Shown here: piece after piece, positions 1-5,361 of the stretch | Numbering within the stretch: the first letter of the stretch is position 1 | Layout of the letters: each line of letters starts with the position of its first letter | Source of the DNA: an uncultured Eubacteriales bacterium | Lineage (GTDB): Bacteria > Bacillota_A > Clostridia > Christensenellales > Aristaeellaceae | Direction of reading: 5' to 3' | Assembly (NCBI GenBank): GCA_902766515.1 | Contig: CACXEB010000248.1 | Location: 1 to 10,057, forward strand | DNA: 10,057 bases | Program-made: the position numbers and the translations under genes | Notes under the pieces: model-generated | Database searches by the model: none | Told to the model about the DNA's origin: nothing | The model's input: the letters and a program-made list of their open reading frames with translations, nothing else

Positions 1-86
1 CATGCGCCTTGCGCTTACTGCTGCTTCCTCTCGGACCTGACAGGGTTCACACCGCTGCATCGCACGGAGCCCATCCGCATAACGGC
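1..86 (-). ncRNA. ffs: Signal recognition particle RNA, small bacterial type (3' end outside window)
   Basis: Read on the minus strand this is the SRP RNA, which binds Ffh and guides ribosomes making membrane proteins to FtsY. The diagnostic apical domain is present: CCUGUCAGGUCC, a GAGA tetraloop, then GGAAGCAGCAGUAAGCG, which matches the conserved Ffh-binding loop (E. coli CAGGUCCGGAAGGAAGCAGCC). GAGA fits the GNRA rule, although GGAA is the commonest version. The upstream strand (GGGCUCCGUGCGAUGCAGCGG) should pair with sequence left of position 1, so about 15-25 bases of the 3' strand are missing. The 5' end at 86 is inferred from the -10 box. The short spacing from promoter to apical loop points to the small form without an Alu domain. 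In many bacteria dnaX follows ffs; that region is not visible here. Confidence 0.93.
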
Positions 87-92
87 AGGGAC

Positions 93-121
93 ATTATAGC
101 CGATAATTTTCCAAAATGCAA
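93..121 (-). promoter_or_regulatory. Promoter of the SRP RNA
   Basis: On the minus strand, TTGCAT (121-116) and a perfect TATAAT (98-93) are separated by 17 bases. This places transcription start near position 86, just ahead of the SRP RNA. The consensus -10 box fits a highly expressed stable RNA. It is divergent from, and close to, the promoter at 140-168. Confidence 0.75.
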
Positions 122-127
122 GAGCAT
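117..127 (+). repeat. Copy 1 of an 11-base direct repeat between divergent promoters
   Basis: TGCAAGAGCAT here and TGCAAGCGCAT at 150-160 differ at one base and lie 33 bases apart start to start, about three helical turns. This copy overlaps the -35 box of the SRP RNA promoter. With the preceding A it also forms ATGC-N4-GCAT. It could be an operator or chance; no regulator is visible. Confidence 0.35.
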
Positions 128-139
128 TCATTGTAAACA

Positions 140-168
140 TTGCATATTTTGCAAGCGCATGATAAAAT
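140..168 (+). promoter_or_regulatory. Promoter of the membrane-protein gene pair
   Basis: TTGCAT (140-145) and TAAAAT (163-168) are separated by exactly 17 bases, the spacing of a housekeeping sigma factor promoter. The predicted start near 175 leaves a leader of about 38 bases before the ATG at 213. The -35 box is identical to that of the divergent SRP RNA promoter. Confidence 0.7.
150..160 (+). repeat. Copy 2 of the 11-base direct repeat
   Basis: TGCAAGCGCAT, one mismatch from the copy at 117-127. It lies inside the -35/-10 spacer of the plus-strand promoter, where a bound protein would block RNA polymerase. The functional role is conjecture. Confidence 0.35.
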
Positions 169-212
169 ACCGTCATATTTTCCGTGATGACCGACAGGGA
201 GGAGGATACGGC

Positions 213-710
213 ATGACTTCGATCTATCCCGCCGACGAGCTGTCGCGCTTCGACCGGCAGGCCAGGCGGTTCCTGACAGGGGGCATCGGCGCCCTGGCTG
301 TGTGCCTGGCCGGCTGCGCCGCCGTATGCACCCAGGTGCGGCCGCTGAACGCCGGCACCTGCTTCATGATTGTGATCGGGCTGAATACCCTGGGCGGATG
401 GGCTATGATCCTCCTGGTCGGGCTGGGCTACCGGGACGCCCGTGCGGAATGCCGGCACCTCCGGCATCTCGGGAACGGTAATGAAACGGAAGAGGCCGCC
501 GGCCGATTGCGGACCGACGCGCACGCCGCCGCCATCCCCGGCGGCATACCGGTCCTCGGCGTCCGGCTGGAAGCGGAGGACGGTCCCGCCGTCCGGCTGC
601 GGGTGAACGCCCGCAAGCGGGCGCTGCTGCCCCCGGACGGCGCCCTGGTCCGGGTCATCAGCCGGAAGGGCTACATTACCGCTTTCGAGGTGTTGCATGA
701 AGCTGATTAA
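213..710 (+). CDS. Two-helix membrane protein of unknown function
   Basis: A 165-residue protein that I do not recognise as a named family. The ATG at 213 is chosen because a strong purine-rich Shine-Dalgarno stretch (AGGGAGGAGGA, 196-206) ends six bases before it. Upstream in-frame codons run back through the SRP RNA and its promoter, so a longer product is unlikely. Residues 1-20 are charged and probably cytoplasmic. Hydrophobic segments at about 21-42 and 50-73 form a helical hairpin. Residues 74-108 are charged and rich in Arg, Glu and Ala. Residues 110-165 look like a small beta-rich domain (alternating Val/Leu/Arg, then RVISRKGYITAFEV), most likely cytoplasmic. The gene overlaps the next by 14 bases, so the two are probably made together. 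Membrane location is well supported; any biochemical role would be a guess. Confidence 0.8.
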   Translation: MTSIYPADELSRFDRQARRFLTGGIGALAVCLAGCAAVCTQVRPLNAGTCFMIVIGLNTLGGWAMILLVGLGYRDARAECRHLRHLGNGNETEEAAGRLRTDAHAAAIPGGIPVLGVRLEAEDGPAVRLRVNARKRALLPPDGALVRVISRKGYITAFEVLHEAD

Positions 711-1284
711 ACGGATTTTCCGGCTGACGCCCATGCTGATCACCTGGGCGATGCTGGGCGTGCTGTTCTGGGGCTTTGTGTTCACGCGGATCACGGACAC
801 GGACCGCGCGCATAAAATCGTCCTCTGCGTCGACGCGCAGGTGCCGGGCGCGGCGGAGCTTGAGACCCGGATGACCGGCCTCGCCCGCGGCCCGATCCGG
901 CTGGTCCGCGTACTGCCCTTTTCCTACGCCATGATGGATGCCTCCACGCTGACGGACGCCGACCTGCTGATCGTCCGGGATACGAACCTGGAACGCTACG
1001 CCGACTGGTTCGCTCCCTGGCCGGAGCAGTTGAGTTCAGCCGGCAGATTCTGGGAGCGCGACGGCGTCCCCTGCGGCCTCCTGATCCACACCGCCGGGCA
1101 GGCGGATGACCTCAGCGCGTACATTGATTACGCCCAGCCGCCGCAGGATGGGGACGCGGATTATTATCTTTGCATCGGCGCGCATTCCCTTCATACAGGG
1201 GAAAGCGACGCGAAAAACGCTGATGACATCGGCATTTTCTACGCCGAATGGCTTGCCGGGCTCACGGGTGCGGTTCTCAAATAA
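697..1284 (+). CDS. Membrane-anchored extracytoplasmic protein of unknown function
   Basis: A 195-residue protein with a basic N-terminus (KLIKRIFR) and one hydrophobic segment at about 11-30. This is a signal anchor or uncleaved signal peptide, so the rest is probably outside the membrane. Residues 40-100 alternate beta and alpha segments (KIVLCVDAQVPG, then DADLLIVRD), resembling half of a periplasmic-binding-protein fold but too short for a complete solute-binding protein. The C-terminal part contains YYLCIGAHSLHTGES followed by a helix ending in EWLAGL, which looks like a conserved motif of an unnamed family. GAGGTG at 687-692 precedes the ATG. The start lies inside the end of the upstream membrane-protein gene, which implies translational coupling and perhaps a complex. 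Expression and export look credible; the function is unknown. Confidence 0.8.
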   Translation: MKLIKRIFRLTPMLITWAMLGVLFWGFVFTRITDTDRAHKIVLCVDAQVPGAAELETRMTGLARGPIRLVRVLPFSYAMMDASTLTDADLLIVRDTNLERYADWFAPWPEQLSSAGRFWERDGVPCGLLIHTAGQADDLSAYIDYAQPPQDGDADYYLCIGAHSLHTGESDAKNADDIGIFYAEWLAGLTGAVLK

Positions 1285-1287
1285 TGT

Positions 1288-1314
1288 AAAAATTCTGTAA
1301 AAACAGGGATTTTT
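1288..1314 (+). terminator. Weak A/T hairpin after the membrane-protein pair
   Basis: AAAAAT (1288-1293) can pair with ATTTTT (1309-1314) and CTGT (1295-1298) with ACAG (1303-1306) around an AAAA loop, with a small internal bulge. It lies three bases past the stop codon and ends in a T run. Its low G+C makes it a weak terminator at best, and it abuts the next promoter. Confidence 0.35.
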
Positions 1315-1316
1315 GT

Positions 1317-1345
1317 TTGATTTTCCATCCGAATCGCGGTAAAAT
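1317..1345 (+). promoter_or_regulatory. Promoter of the exported SH3 protein gene
   Basis: TTGATT (1317-1322) and TAAAAT (1340-1345) with a 17-base spacer match a housekeeping sigma promoter in an A/T-rich gap. The predicted start is near 1352, giving a leader of about 70 bases before the ATG at 1423. Confidence 0.7.
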
Positions 1346-1365
1346 ATTCGACAGTTCATACAAAA

Positions 1366-1390
1366 CGGCAGACACACAGGGTGTCCGCTG
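1366..1390 (+). promoter_or_regulatory. 5' leader stem-loop of the SH3 protein mRNA
   Basis: CGGCAGACAC (1366-1375) pairs with GTGTCCGCTG (1381-1390) around a 5-base loop, with one A-C mismatch and one G-U pair. It lies between the predicted transcription start and the Shine-Dalgarno site. A second small stem (GTCG 1390-1393 with CGAC 1398-1401) abuts it and shares G1390, so the two cannot both form fully. There is no U run, so it is not a terminator. It could stabilise the message or affect translation; this is inferred from pairing alone. Confidence 0.4.
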
Positions 1391-1422
1391 TCGTACACGA
1401 CCGCCAGAAGAAAGGAGCCATC

Positions 1423-2490
1423 ATGCGAAACCACAAAACAGGAATCGCTCTGCTGCTGATCCTGGTCCTGCTGTGCGCAGAACTGCCGCTCAACGCGAAC
1501 GCAGCCAAAACCTATACCGGTACGATCGTCAAGGACAACATCTTCTTCCGCTCGCGCCCCAGCACCTCCAGCGGCTGGATCCTCCGCTTCAAGAAGGACG
1601 ACGAGGTGCAGATCAGCGGCGAAGACGGGGATTTTTATAAAGTCACGTTCAATGGAAGAAACGGCTATGTGATGAAAAAATTCGTCAAGCTCTCCACGGC
1701 CGCGGCCGCCTTGTTCGGGAAAAGCGCGGCCCCGACGGAGAAGGCGGATCCCAAGATGGCCGGGATCACCAAGATCTCGCAGATCAAAGTGCCTGCCACC
1801 ACCAAGAAGGGGAGCAGCGGCCAGCACGTACTCGCCCTGCAGCAGGCGCTGAAGCTCAAGGGGTTCTATAAAGCCCTGATCAACAGCAAGTTTGACGATA
1901 CCACAGTGGCGGCCGTCAAGGCCTACCAGAAATCCGCCGGCCTGAGCCAGACCGGCGCGGCCGATTACGCGACCATCAAAAAGCTGTTCGGCAAGGACGC
2001 CGCCGACTACAAGCCGACGCCAACCCCTACCCCCAAGAAGACCGCGACACCCAAACCCACCGCGACCGTGAAGGCTTCCAAAGGCGAGACGGAGGAACTG
2101 GACTGGTTCTCCAAAGGCAAGAGCGTCTTTTCTTCCGGCGTCACCTTCCAGGTGAAGGATGTCCGGACCGGCAAGGTCTGGACCTGCAAGCGGCTGTACG
2201 CCGGCAACCACCTGGACGCCGAGCCGCTGACCGCATCCGACACCGCCACCATGAAGGCGGCCTACGGCGGCAATTTCAACTACGTGCGCCGCCCGGTGCT
2301 GGTGAAGATCAACGGCCATGTCTATGCCGGCAGCATGTACGGCGTGCCCCACGGCGATTTCAACATCAAGGACAACAATTTCGACGGCCAGTTCTGCATC
2401 CATTTTACCGGAAGCAAGACATCGTCTTCCAAGGTCGTGGACAGCGCGCACCAGGCCGCCATTCAGAAAGCCCTCAAAGCCAGCTGGTAA
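1423..2490 (+). CDS. Exported SH3 / peptidoglycan-binding protein with uncharacterised C-terminal domain
   Basis: A 355-residue secreted protein, probably attached to the cell wall. The ATG at 1423 follows AAAGGAG by five bases and opens a clear signal peptide (basic MRNHKTG, hydrophobic core 8-20, likely cleavage near residues 25-28 after ANA or NAA). An earlier in-frame GTG at 1381 would bury this signal. Residues 30-88 form a bacterial SH3 domain (RSRPSTSSGWILRFKKDDEV, then GYVMKKFVKL). Residues 124-190 form a PG_binding_1-like helical domain (GSSGQHVLALQQALKLKGFY, then AVKAYQKSAGL). A Pro-Thr-Lys linker spans 197-220. Residues 224-355 are a separate domain with YGVPHGD (306-312), FCIHF (324-328) and a closing VDSAHQ. 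The spaced HG and Cys-x-His resemble, without matching, the His/Cys layout of L,D-transpeptidases; Cys255 and Cys325 could instead form a disulfide. The gene stands alone, with its own promoter and terminator. Domain calls 1 and 2 are secure; the third has no known role. Confidence 0.88.
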   Translation: MRNHKTGIALLLILVLLCAELPLNANAAKTYTGTIVKDNIFFRSRPSTSSGWILRFKKDDEVQISGEDGDFYKVTFNGRNGYVMKKFVKLSTAAAALFGKSAAPTEKADPKMAGITKISQIKVPATTKKGSSGQHVLALQQALKLKGFYKALINSKFDDTTVAAVKAYQKSAGLSQTGAADYATIKKLFGKDAADYKPTPTPTPKKTATPKPTATVKASKGETEELDWFSKGKSVFSSGVTFQVKDVRTGKVWTCKRLYAGNHLDAEPLTASDTATMKAAYGGNFNYVRRPVLVKINGHVYAGSMYGVPHGDFNIKDNNFDGQFCIHFTGSKTSSSKVVDSAHQAAIQKALKASW

Positions 2491-2509
2491 ACCGGACATA
2501 TACACAGAC

Positions 2510-2537
2510 AAGGGGCTGCCCGCCGTGGCAGCCCCTT
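2510..2537. terminator. Bidirectional terminator between convergent transcription units
   Basis: AAGGGGCTGCC (2510-2520) and GGCAGCCCCTT (2527-2537) form a perfect 11-bp stem with a 6-base loop. It lies 20 bases past the stop of the SH3 protein gene on the plus strand and 17 bases past the stop of aroQ on the minus strand. The tails are pyrimidine-rich but lack a pure T run (TTCTCTGTAT on plus, TTGTCTGTGT on minus). Further A/T pairing outside the stem can lengthen it. Its symmetry and position suit termination of both messages. Confidence 0.85.
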
Positions 2538-2553
2538 CTCTGTATACTCCCGT

Positions 2554-2982
2554 TCATTGCTCCGCCAGCCAGGCCAGCGCTTCGGCGTAGCCCTCAAACC
2601 CCTTGCCGTAGACGACCTTCTGCGCGTACAGCGATACGTAGGAAAACCGGCGGAACGGCTCGCGGCTGGAGATGTCGGACAGGTGGACCTCCGCCGTCGG
2701 CAGCCGGACGGCCTTCAGCGCGTCCAGGATGGCAACGGACGTATGCGTGTAGGCAGCCGGGTTGATCAGGATGCCGTCATAGCTGCCCAGCGCCCCCTGG
2801 ATGGCGTCCACCAGGGCGCCCTCATGGTTCGACTGGTACAGCGTGACCTCCAGGCCGAGCGCCTCCGCCCGGGCGCGAATGAACGCCTGCAGATCGTCAA
2901 AGCTCTGCGCGCCGTAGATGCCGGGCTCACGGATGCCCAGCATATTCAGATTCGGGCCGTTCAGCACCAGTATCTTCTTCAT
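2554..2982 (-). CDS. aroQ: Type II 3-dehydroquinate dehydratase
   Basis: This enzyme converts 3-dehydroquinate to 3-dehydroshikimate, the third step of the shikimate pathway, by the type II mechanism without a Schiff base. The 142-residue length is typical. Family motifs follow in order: [18 protein letters not shown] at 7-24 (Arg18 and catalytic Tyr23), QSNHEG at 50-55, [12 protein letters not shown] at 73-84, and [14 protein letters not shown] at 98-111 (His100). The ATG at 2982 is chosen because the family always begins [15 protein letters not shown] and a GAGGAGGA site precedes it; a TTG at 3000 would add six residues that fit nothing. It is the last gene of the aromatic operon. Its start lies 56 bases inside the 3' end of aroE-aroK, so translation is probably coupled. 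A strong hairpin follows. No type I dehydroquinase is visible here, so this is likely the pathway's enzyme. Confidence 0.96.
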   Translation of the reverse strand: MKKILVLNGPNLNMLGIREPGIYGAQSFDDLQAFIRARAEALGLEVTLYQSNHEGALVDAIQGALGSYDGILINPAAYTHTSVAILDALKAVRLPTAEVHLSDISSREPFRRFSYVSLYAQKVVYGKGFEGYAEALAWLAEQ

Positions 2983-4207
2983 TGGCAAAGTCCTCCTCAA
3001 TCAGCTCGGCGCAGCGCGCCAGGGTTTCATGGTTGCTGACTGTCATATCCGCCAGCGCCAGGTAATGCGGCAGGCGGGATTCGAGCATCTTTTCGAGCAC
3101 CTTCGCAGAGCTGGACAGCGGGCGCCCGGTGCGGTCCAGGTCGGCGAGCGAGCGGTCAAGCAAATAGACGCGGCCGTTCTGGCGCAGGTATTGCTTGTTG
3201 ATGTCCCGGAGCGGCGCGCCGCCGCCGACCGCCACCACGATCCCCTGCCGGCACGAAGCATCGCGGATCGCTTCCGTCTCCCGGTCGCGGAAGAAGGCCT
3301 CGCCTTCCTTTTCAAAGATCTCGGGGATCTCCGTGCCGCAGGTTTCCACGATCATGCTGTCCGTATCCATGAACGGCCGGCCCAGCTGCTGCGCCAGCAG
3401 CCTGCCCACGCTGGTCTTGCCGCTGCCGGGCATGCCGATCAGGACGATGTTGGTGCGGCTCCGCCGGAGCCGGCGATAAACCGCCGCGGATTCCTCGTCG
3501 CTGATCTGGCGGGCGAAGAAGAGCTCCTCCGCGGCGCGCGCCTGCTCCACCAGCATCCTGAGCCCGTTCACCGCAGGGATGCCGGCACGGCGCGCCCGCA
3601 GCGTCAGGGTCGTGCGCAGCGGCTGGTACACCACGTCGATCACAGCCTTCAATTCAGGAAAACGCTCCGGTTCCACGGGGCATCCGTCCAGGTCCGGTAT
3701 CATCCCCACGGGGGTCGTGTTGATCAGCACCTCCGTATCCGCGCAGGCCTCATACACGTTTCCGTAATGGATTTCCCCGGTGCGCGACACGTGCCGCACG
3801 CCGGCTGCGCCGTGCGTCCGCGCCACCCAGTCGGCGGTGTGCGCCGTCCCGCCCGTCCCCAGGATCAGGACCTTCCGGCCGCTCAGGTCGATGCTGGCAG
3901 ACCGGATCAGGCGCTCCATCCCGTCGATGTCCGTATTGTCGCCCAGCAGCTTCCCCTCCCGGGTTCGCACGACCGTGTTGACCGCGCCCGTTGCTTCCGC
4001 CCGGGGCGTCAGGATGTCCATGTACGGGATCACCTGGCGCTTATAGGGAATCGTCACGTTCAGCCCGTCGTATTCGCCTTCCAGGACGACGGATTTCAGC
4101 TCGTGCTCCGCCACGTCCCGCAGATGATAGTCCTCGTTGCCGAAATAGCTGTGCAGCTGCGGGGAGCAGCTGTGCCCCAGCGGGTGGCCGATCAGGTAAT
4201 ATGCCAT
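2927..4207 (-). CDS. Bifunctional shikimate dehydrogenase / shikimate kinase fusion
   Basis: A 426-residue fusion catalysing two successive steps: NADPH reduction of 3-dehydroshikimate, then ATP phosphorylation of shikimate. Residues 1-250 are AroE-like: shikimate-binding HSCSP (12-16), NVTIPYK with catalytic Lys56, GDNTD with Asp93, the nucleotide loop GTGGTA (117-122), NTTPVGM (163-169) and [10 protein letters not shown] (214-223). Residues 251-408 are AroK-like: Walker [10 protein letters not shown] (258-266), DTD (281-283), FFRDRE (305-310), GGG (328-330) and the lid segment GRPLSSS (361-367). The AroE part is compact: Ser13 to Lys56 is eight residues shorter than the E. coli equivalent (Ser14 to Lys65). 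The last 18 or so residues are charged, match no kinase element and overlap aroQ. AGGAGGT inside the end of pheA, eight bases upstream, supports the ATG at 4207; the two genes are four bases apart. No frameshift is needed, so the fusion is genuine in this sequence. Confidence 0.95.
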   Translation of the reverse strand: MAYYLIGHPLGHSCSPQLHSYFGNEDYHLRDVAEHELKSVVLEGEYDGLNVTIPYKRQVIPYMDILTPRAEATGAVNTVVRTREGKLLGDNTDIDGMERLIRSASIDLSGRKVLILGTGGTAHTADWVARTHGAAGVRHVSRTGEIHYGNVYEACADTEVLINTTPVGMIPDLDGCPVEPERFPELKAVIDVVYQPLRTTLTLRARRAGIPAVNGLRMLVEQARAAEELFFARQISDEESAAVYRRLRRSRTNIVLIGMPGSGKTSVGRLLAQQLGRPFMDTDSMIVETCGTEIPEIFEKEGEAFFRDRETEAIRDASCRQGIVVAVGGGAPLRDINKQYLRQNGRVYLLDRSLADLDRTGRPLSSSAKVLEKMLESRLPHYLALADMTVSNHETLARCAELIEEDFANEEDTGAERPESEYAGHP

Positions 4208-4211
4208 CGGT

Positions 4212-5336
4212 TCAGACCTCCTGATACGCGCCCAGGAAGGTAAACATCGGCAGCTCCACGCTCAGCCCGTCGATCAGCCGACGCACCGCCGGATCCCCGG
4301 CGGATGCCTCCAGGTCCGTATAAAACACATAATGGAAATCAGTGCCCTCCACGGGGCGGGATTCCAGCTTGGACAGGTTCAGGTTGCTGCAGGAAAAGCG
4401 CGCCATGATCCTGCCGAGGGATCCCGGGGTGTCCGGAAGGCTGAACATCAGGGAAATCTTGTTGGAGCCGGGATAGACCTTCGGCGTTTTCTCGATAATG
4501 ATGAACCGGGTATAGTTGTTGTCCGTATTCTGGATCTGGGACCGGATGATTTCCAGGTTATACTGCTGCGCGCATTCCTCGGAGGAGATGGCGGCCAGGG
4601 TGGGATCGTCGCCCTGCGCGACCGTCTGCGCGGCCACGGCGGTGTTTTCACACATCCGGATCTGCACGTTCTTCAGCCCCTCCAGGAACTGGCTGCACTG
4701 CCCGAGCGCCTGCTCGTGGGAGAGCACAGCCCGCACGTCGCCCAGGCGCGTGCCCTTTTTGACCATCAGGTGATGGTGCACGTGCAGCTTGACCGCCCGC
4801 ACGATCGAAAACTGGTGGCTGCGCATCAGGTCGTACACCTGGGTCACCGAGCCGTGCGCGCTGTTTTCGATCGGCAGAACGCCGAACCGGCACAGCCCCT
4901 TCTCGACCGCCTGGAACACGCCCTCAAACGTTTTCATGAACATGATGTCCGCGAACTGAAACGCCTTGTCCGCCGCCTGCTGGGAGTAAGCGCCCTCAAC
5001 GCCCTGGCAGGCGACCACCGCCGCGTGCGGGAAGGCCTCCCCCGCCTCCGGCGGGATCAGGCTTTCGACCGGGTCCGCCGTCAGCTGGAACTGCCTGGAG
5101 CGCGACAGCTCGAACAGGTTGCTGAAAAACAGCCGCGCATAGTCGTCCATATCGCCGGATTCGCGCGTCACGCGGGACAGGATCTCCCGCTCGCGCTGCG
5201 CGTTGTAGATCGAGAGGCCCTGTGCCTTCTTGACCTGCGCGATCTGTTCCGCCAGGCGCATCCGCTGCAGGAACAGGGGCAGCAGCGCTTCATCCACCCG
5301 GTTGATCTCGTCGCGGAGTTGCTGCATTTCCATCAT
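4212..5336 (-). CDS. pheA: Bifunctional chorismate mutase / prephenate dehydratase with ACT domain (P-protein)
   Basis: This protein turns chorismate into prephenate and then phenylpyruvate, committing carbon to phenylalanine. At 374 residues it is close to E. coli PheA (386). Residues 4-85 are an AroQ-class chorismate mutase (LRDEINRVDEALLPLFLQR, then YNAQREREIL). Residues 105-285 are the dehydratase, with GVEGAYSQQA (112-121), ENSAHGSV (157-164), HEQALGQC (207-214) and the catalytic TRF (276-278). Residues 293-372 are an ACT domain with PGSLGRI and ESRP (325-328), the regions that bind phenylalanine in known P-proteins, so feedback inhibition is likely. Two adjacent ATGs (5336 and 5333) are possible starts, both rather far (11 and 14 bases) from AAAAGGAG. 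A two-codon mini-ORF sits in between. The gene lies 25 bases after aroC. Confidence 0.96.
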   Translation of the reverse strand: MMEMQQLRDEINRVDEALLPLFLQRMRLAEQIAQVKKAQGLSIYNAQREREILSRVTRESGDMDDYARLFFSNLFELSRSRQFQLTADPVESLIPPEAGEAFPHAAVVACQGVEGAYSQQAADKAFQFADIMFMKTFEGVFQAVEKGLCRFGVLPIENSAHGSVTQVYDLMRSHQFSIVRAVKLHVHHHLMVKKGTRLGDVRAVLSHEQALGQCSQFLEGLKNVQIRMCENTAVAAQTVAQGDDPTLAAISSEECAQQYNLEIIRSQIQNTDNNYTRFIIIEKTPKVYPGSNKISLMFSLPDTPGSLGRIMARFSCSNLNLSKLESRPVEGTDFHYVFYTDLEASAGDPAVRRLIDGLSVELPMFTFLGAYQEV

Positions 5337-5354
5337 ATCATATTCATCTCCTTT
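5333..5354 (-). promoter_or_regulatory. Shine-Dalgarno site with a two-codon mini-ORF overlapping the pheA start
   Basis: On the minus strand AAAGGAG (5354-5348) is followed six bases later by ATG-ATA-TGA (5341-5333), encoding Met-Ile-stop. Its TGA overlaps the first pheA ATG (5336) as ATGA. The ribosome site is better spaced for the mini-ORF than for pheA (11 bases), so pheA may be translated by termination and re-initiation. This is seen in the sequence; the effect is inferred. Confidence 0.4.
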
Positions 5355-5361
5355 TCGATCG

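Noticed and set aside
9..212. N-terminal extension of the first membrane protein back to position 9
   Set aside because: It would translate the antisense of the SRP RNA and both promoters. The strong ribosome site ending at 206 fits the ATG at 213.
1987..2080. Possible tandem DNA repeat in the ACC/CCC/AAG-rich stretch
   Set aside because: It encodes an irregular Pro-Thr-Lys linker between protein domains; the units are not regular enough to be a DNA repeat or CRISPR-like element.
1036..2511. A 491-codon minus-strand frame across the exported SH3 protein gene
   Set aside because: It runs antisense to a protein with a signal peptide, SH3 and peptidoglycan-binding domains, and across the promoter region. 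Its composition is Gly/Arg/Leu/Val-rich with no recognisable motif.
2983..3000. TTG start for aroQ giving six extra residues (MRRTLP)
   Set aside because: Those codons contain the Shine-Dalgarno sequence itself, and the family starts directly at [11 protein letters not shown].
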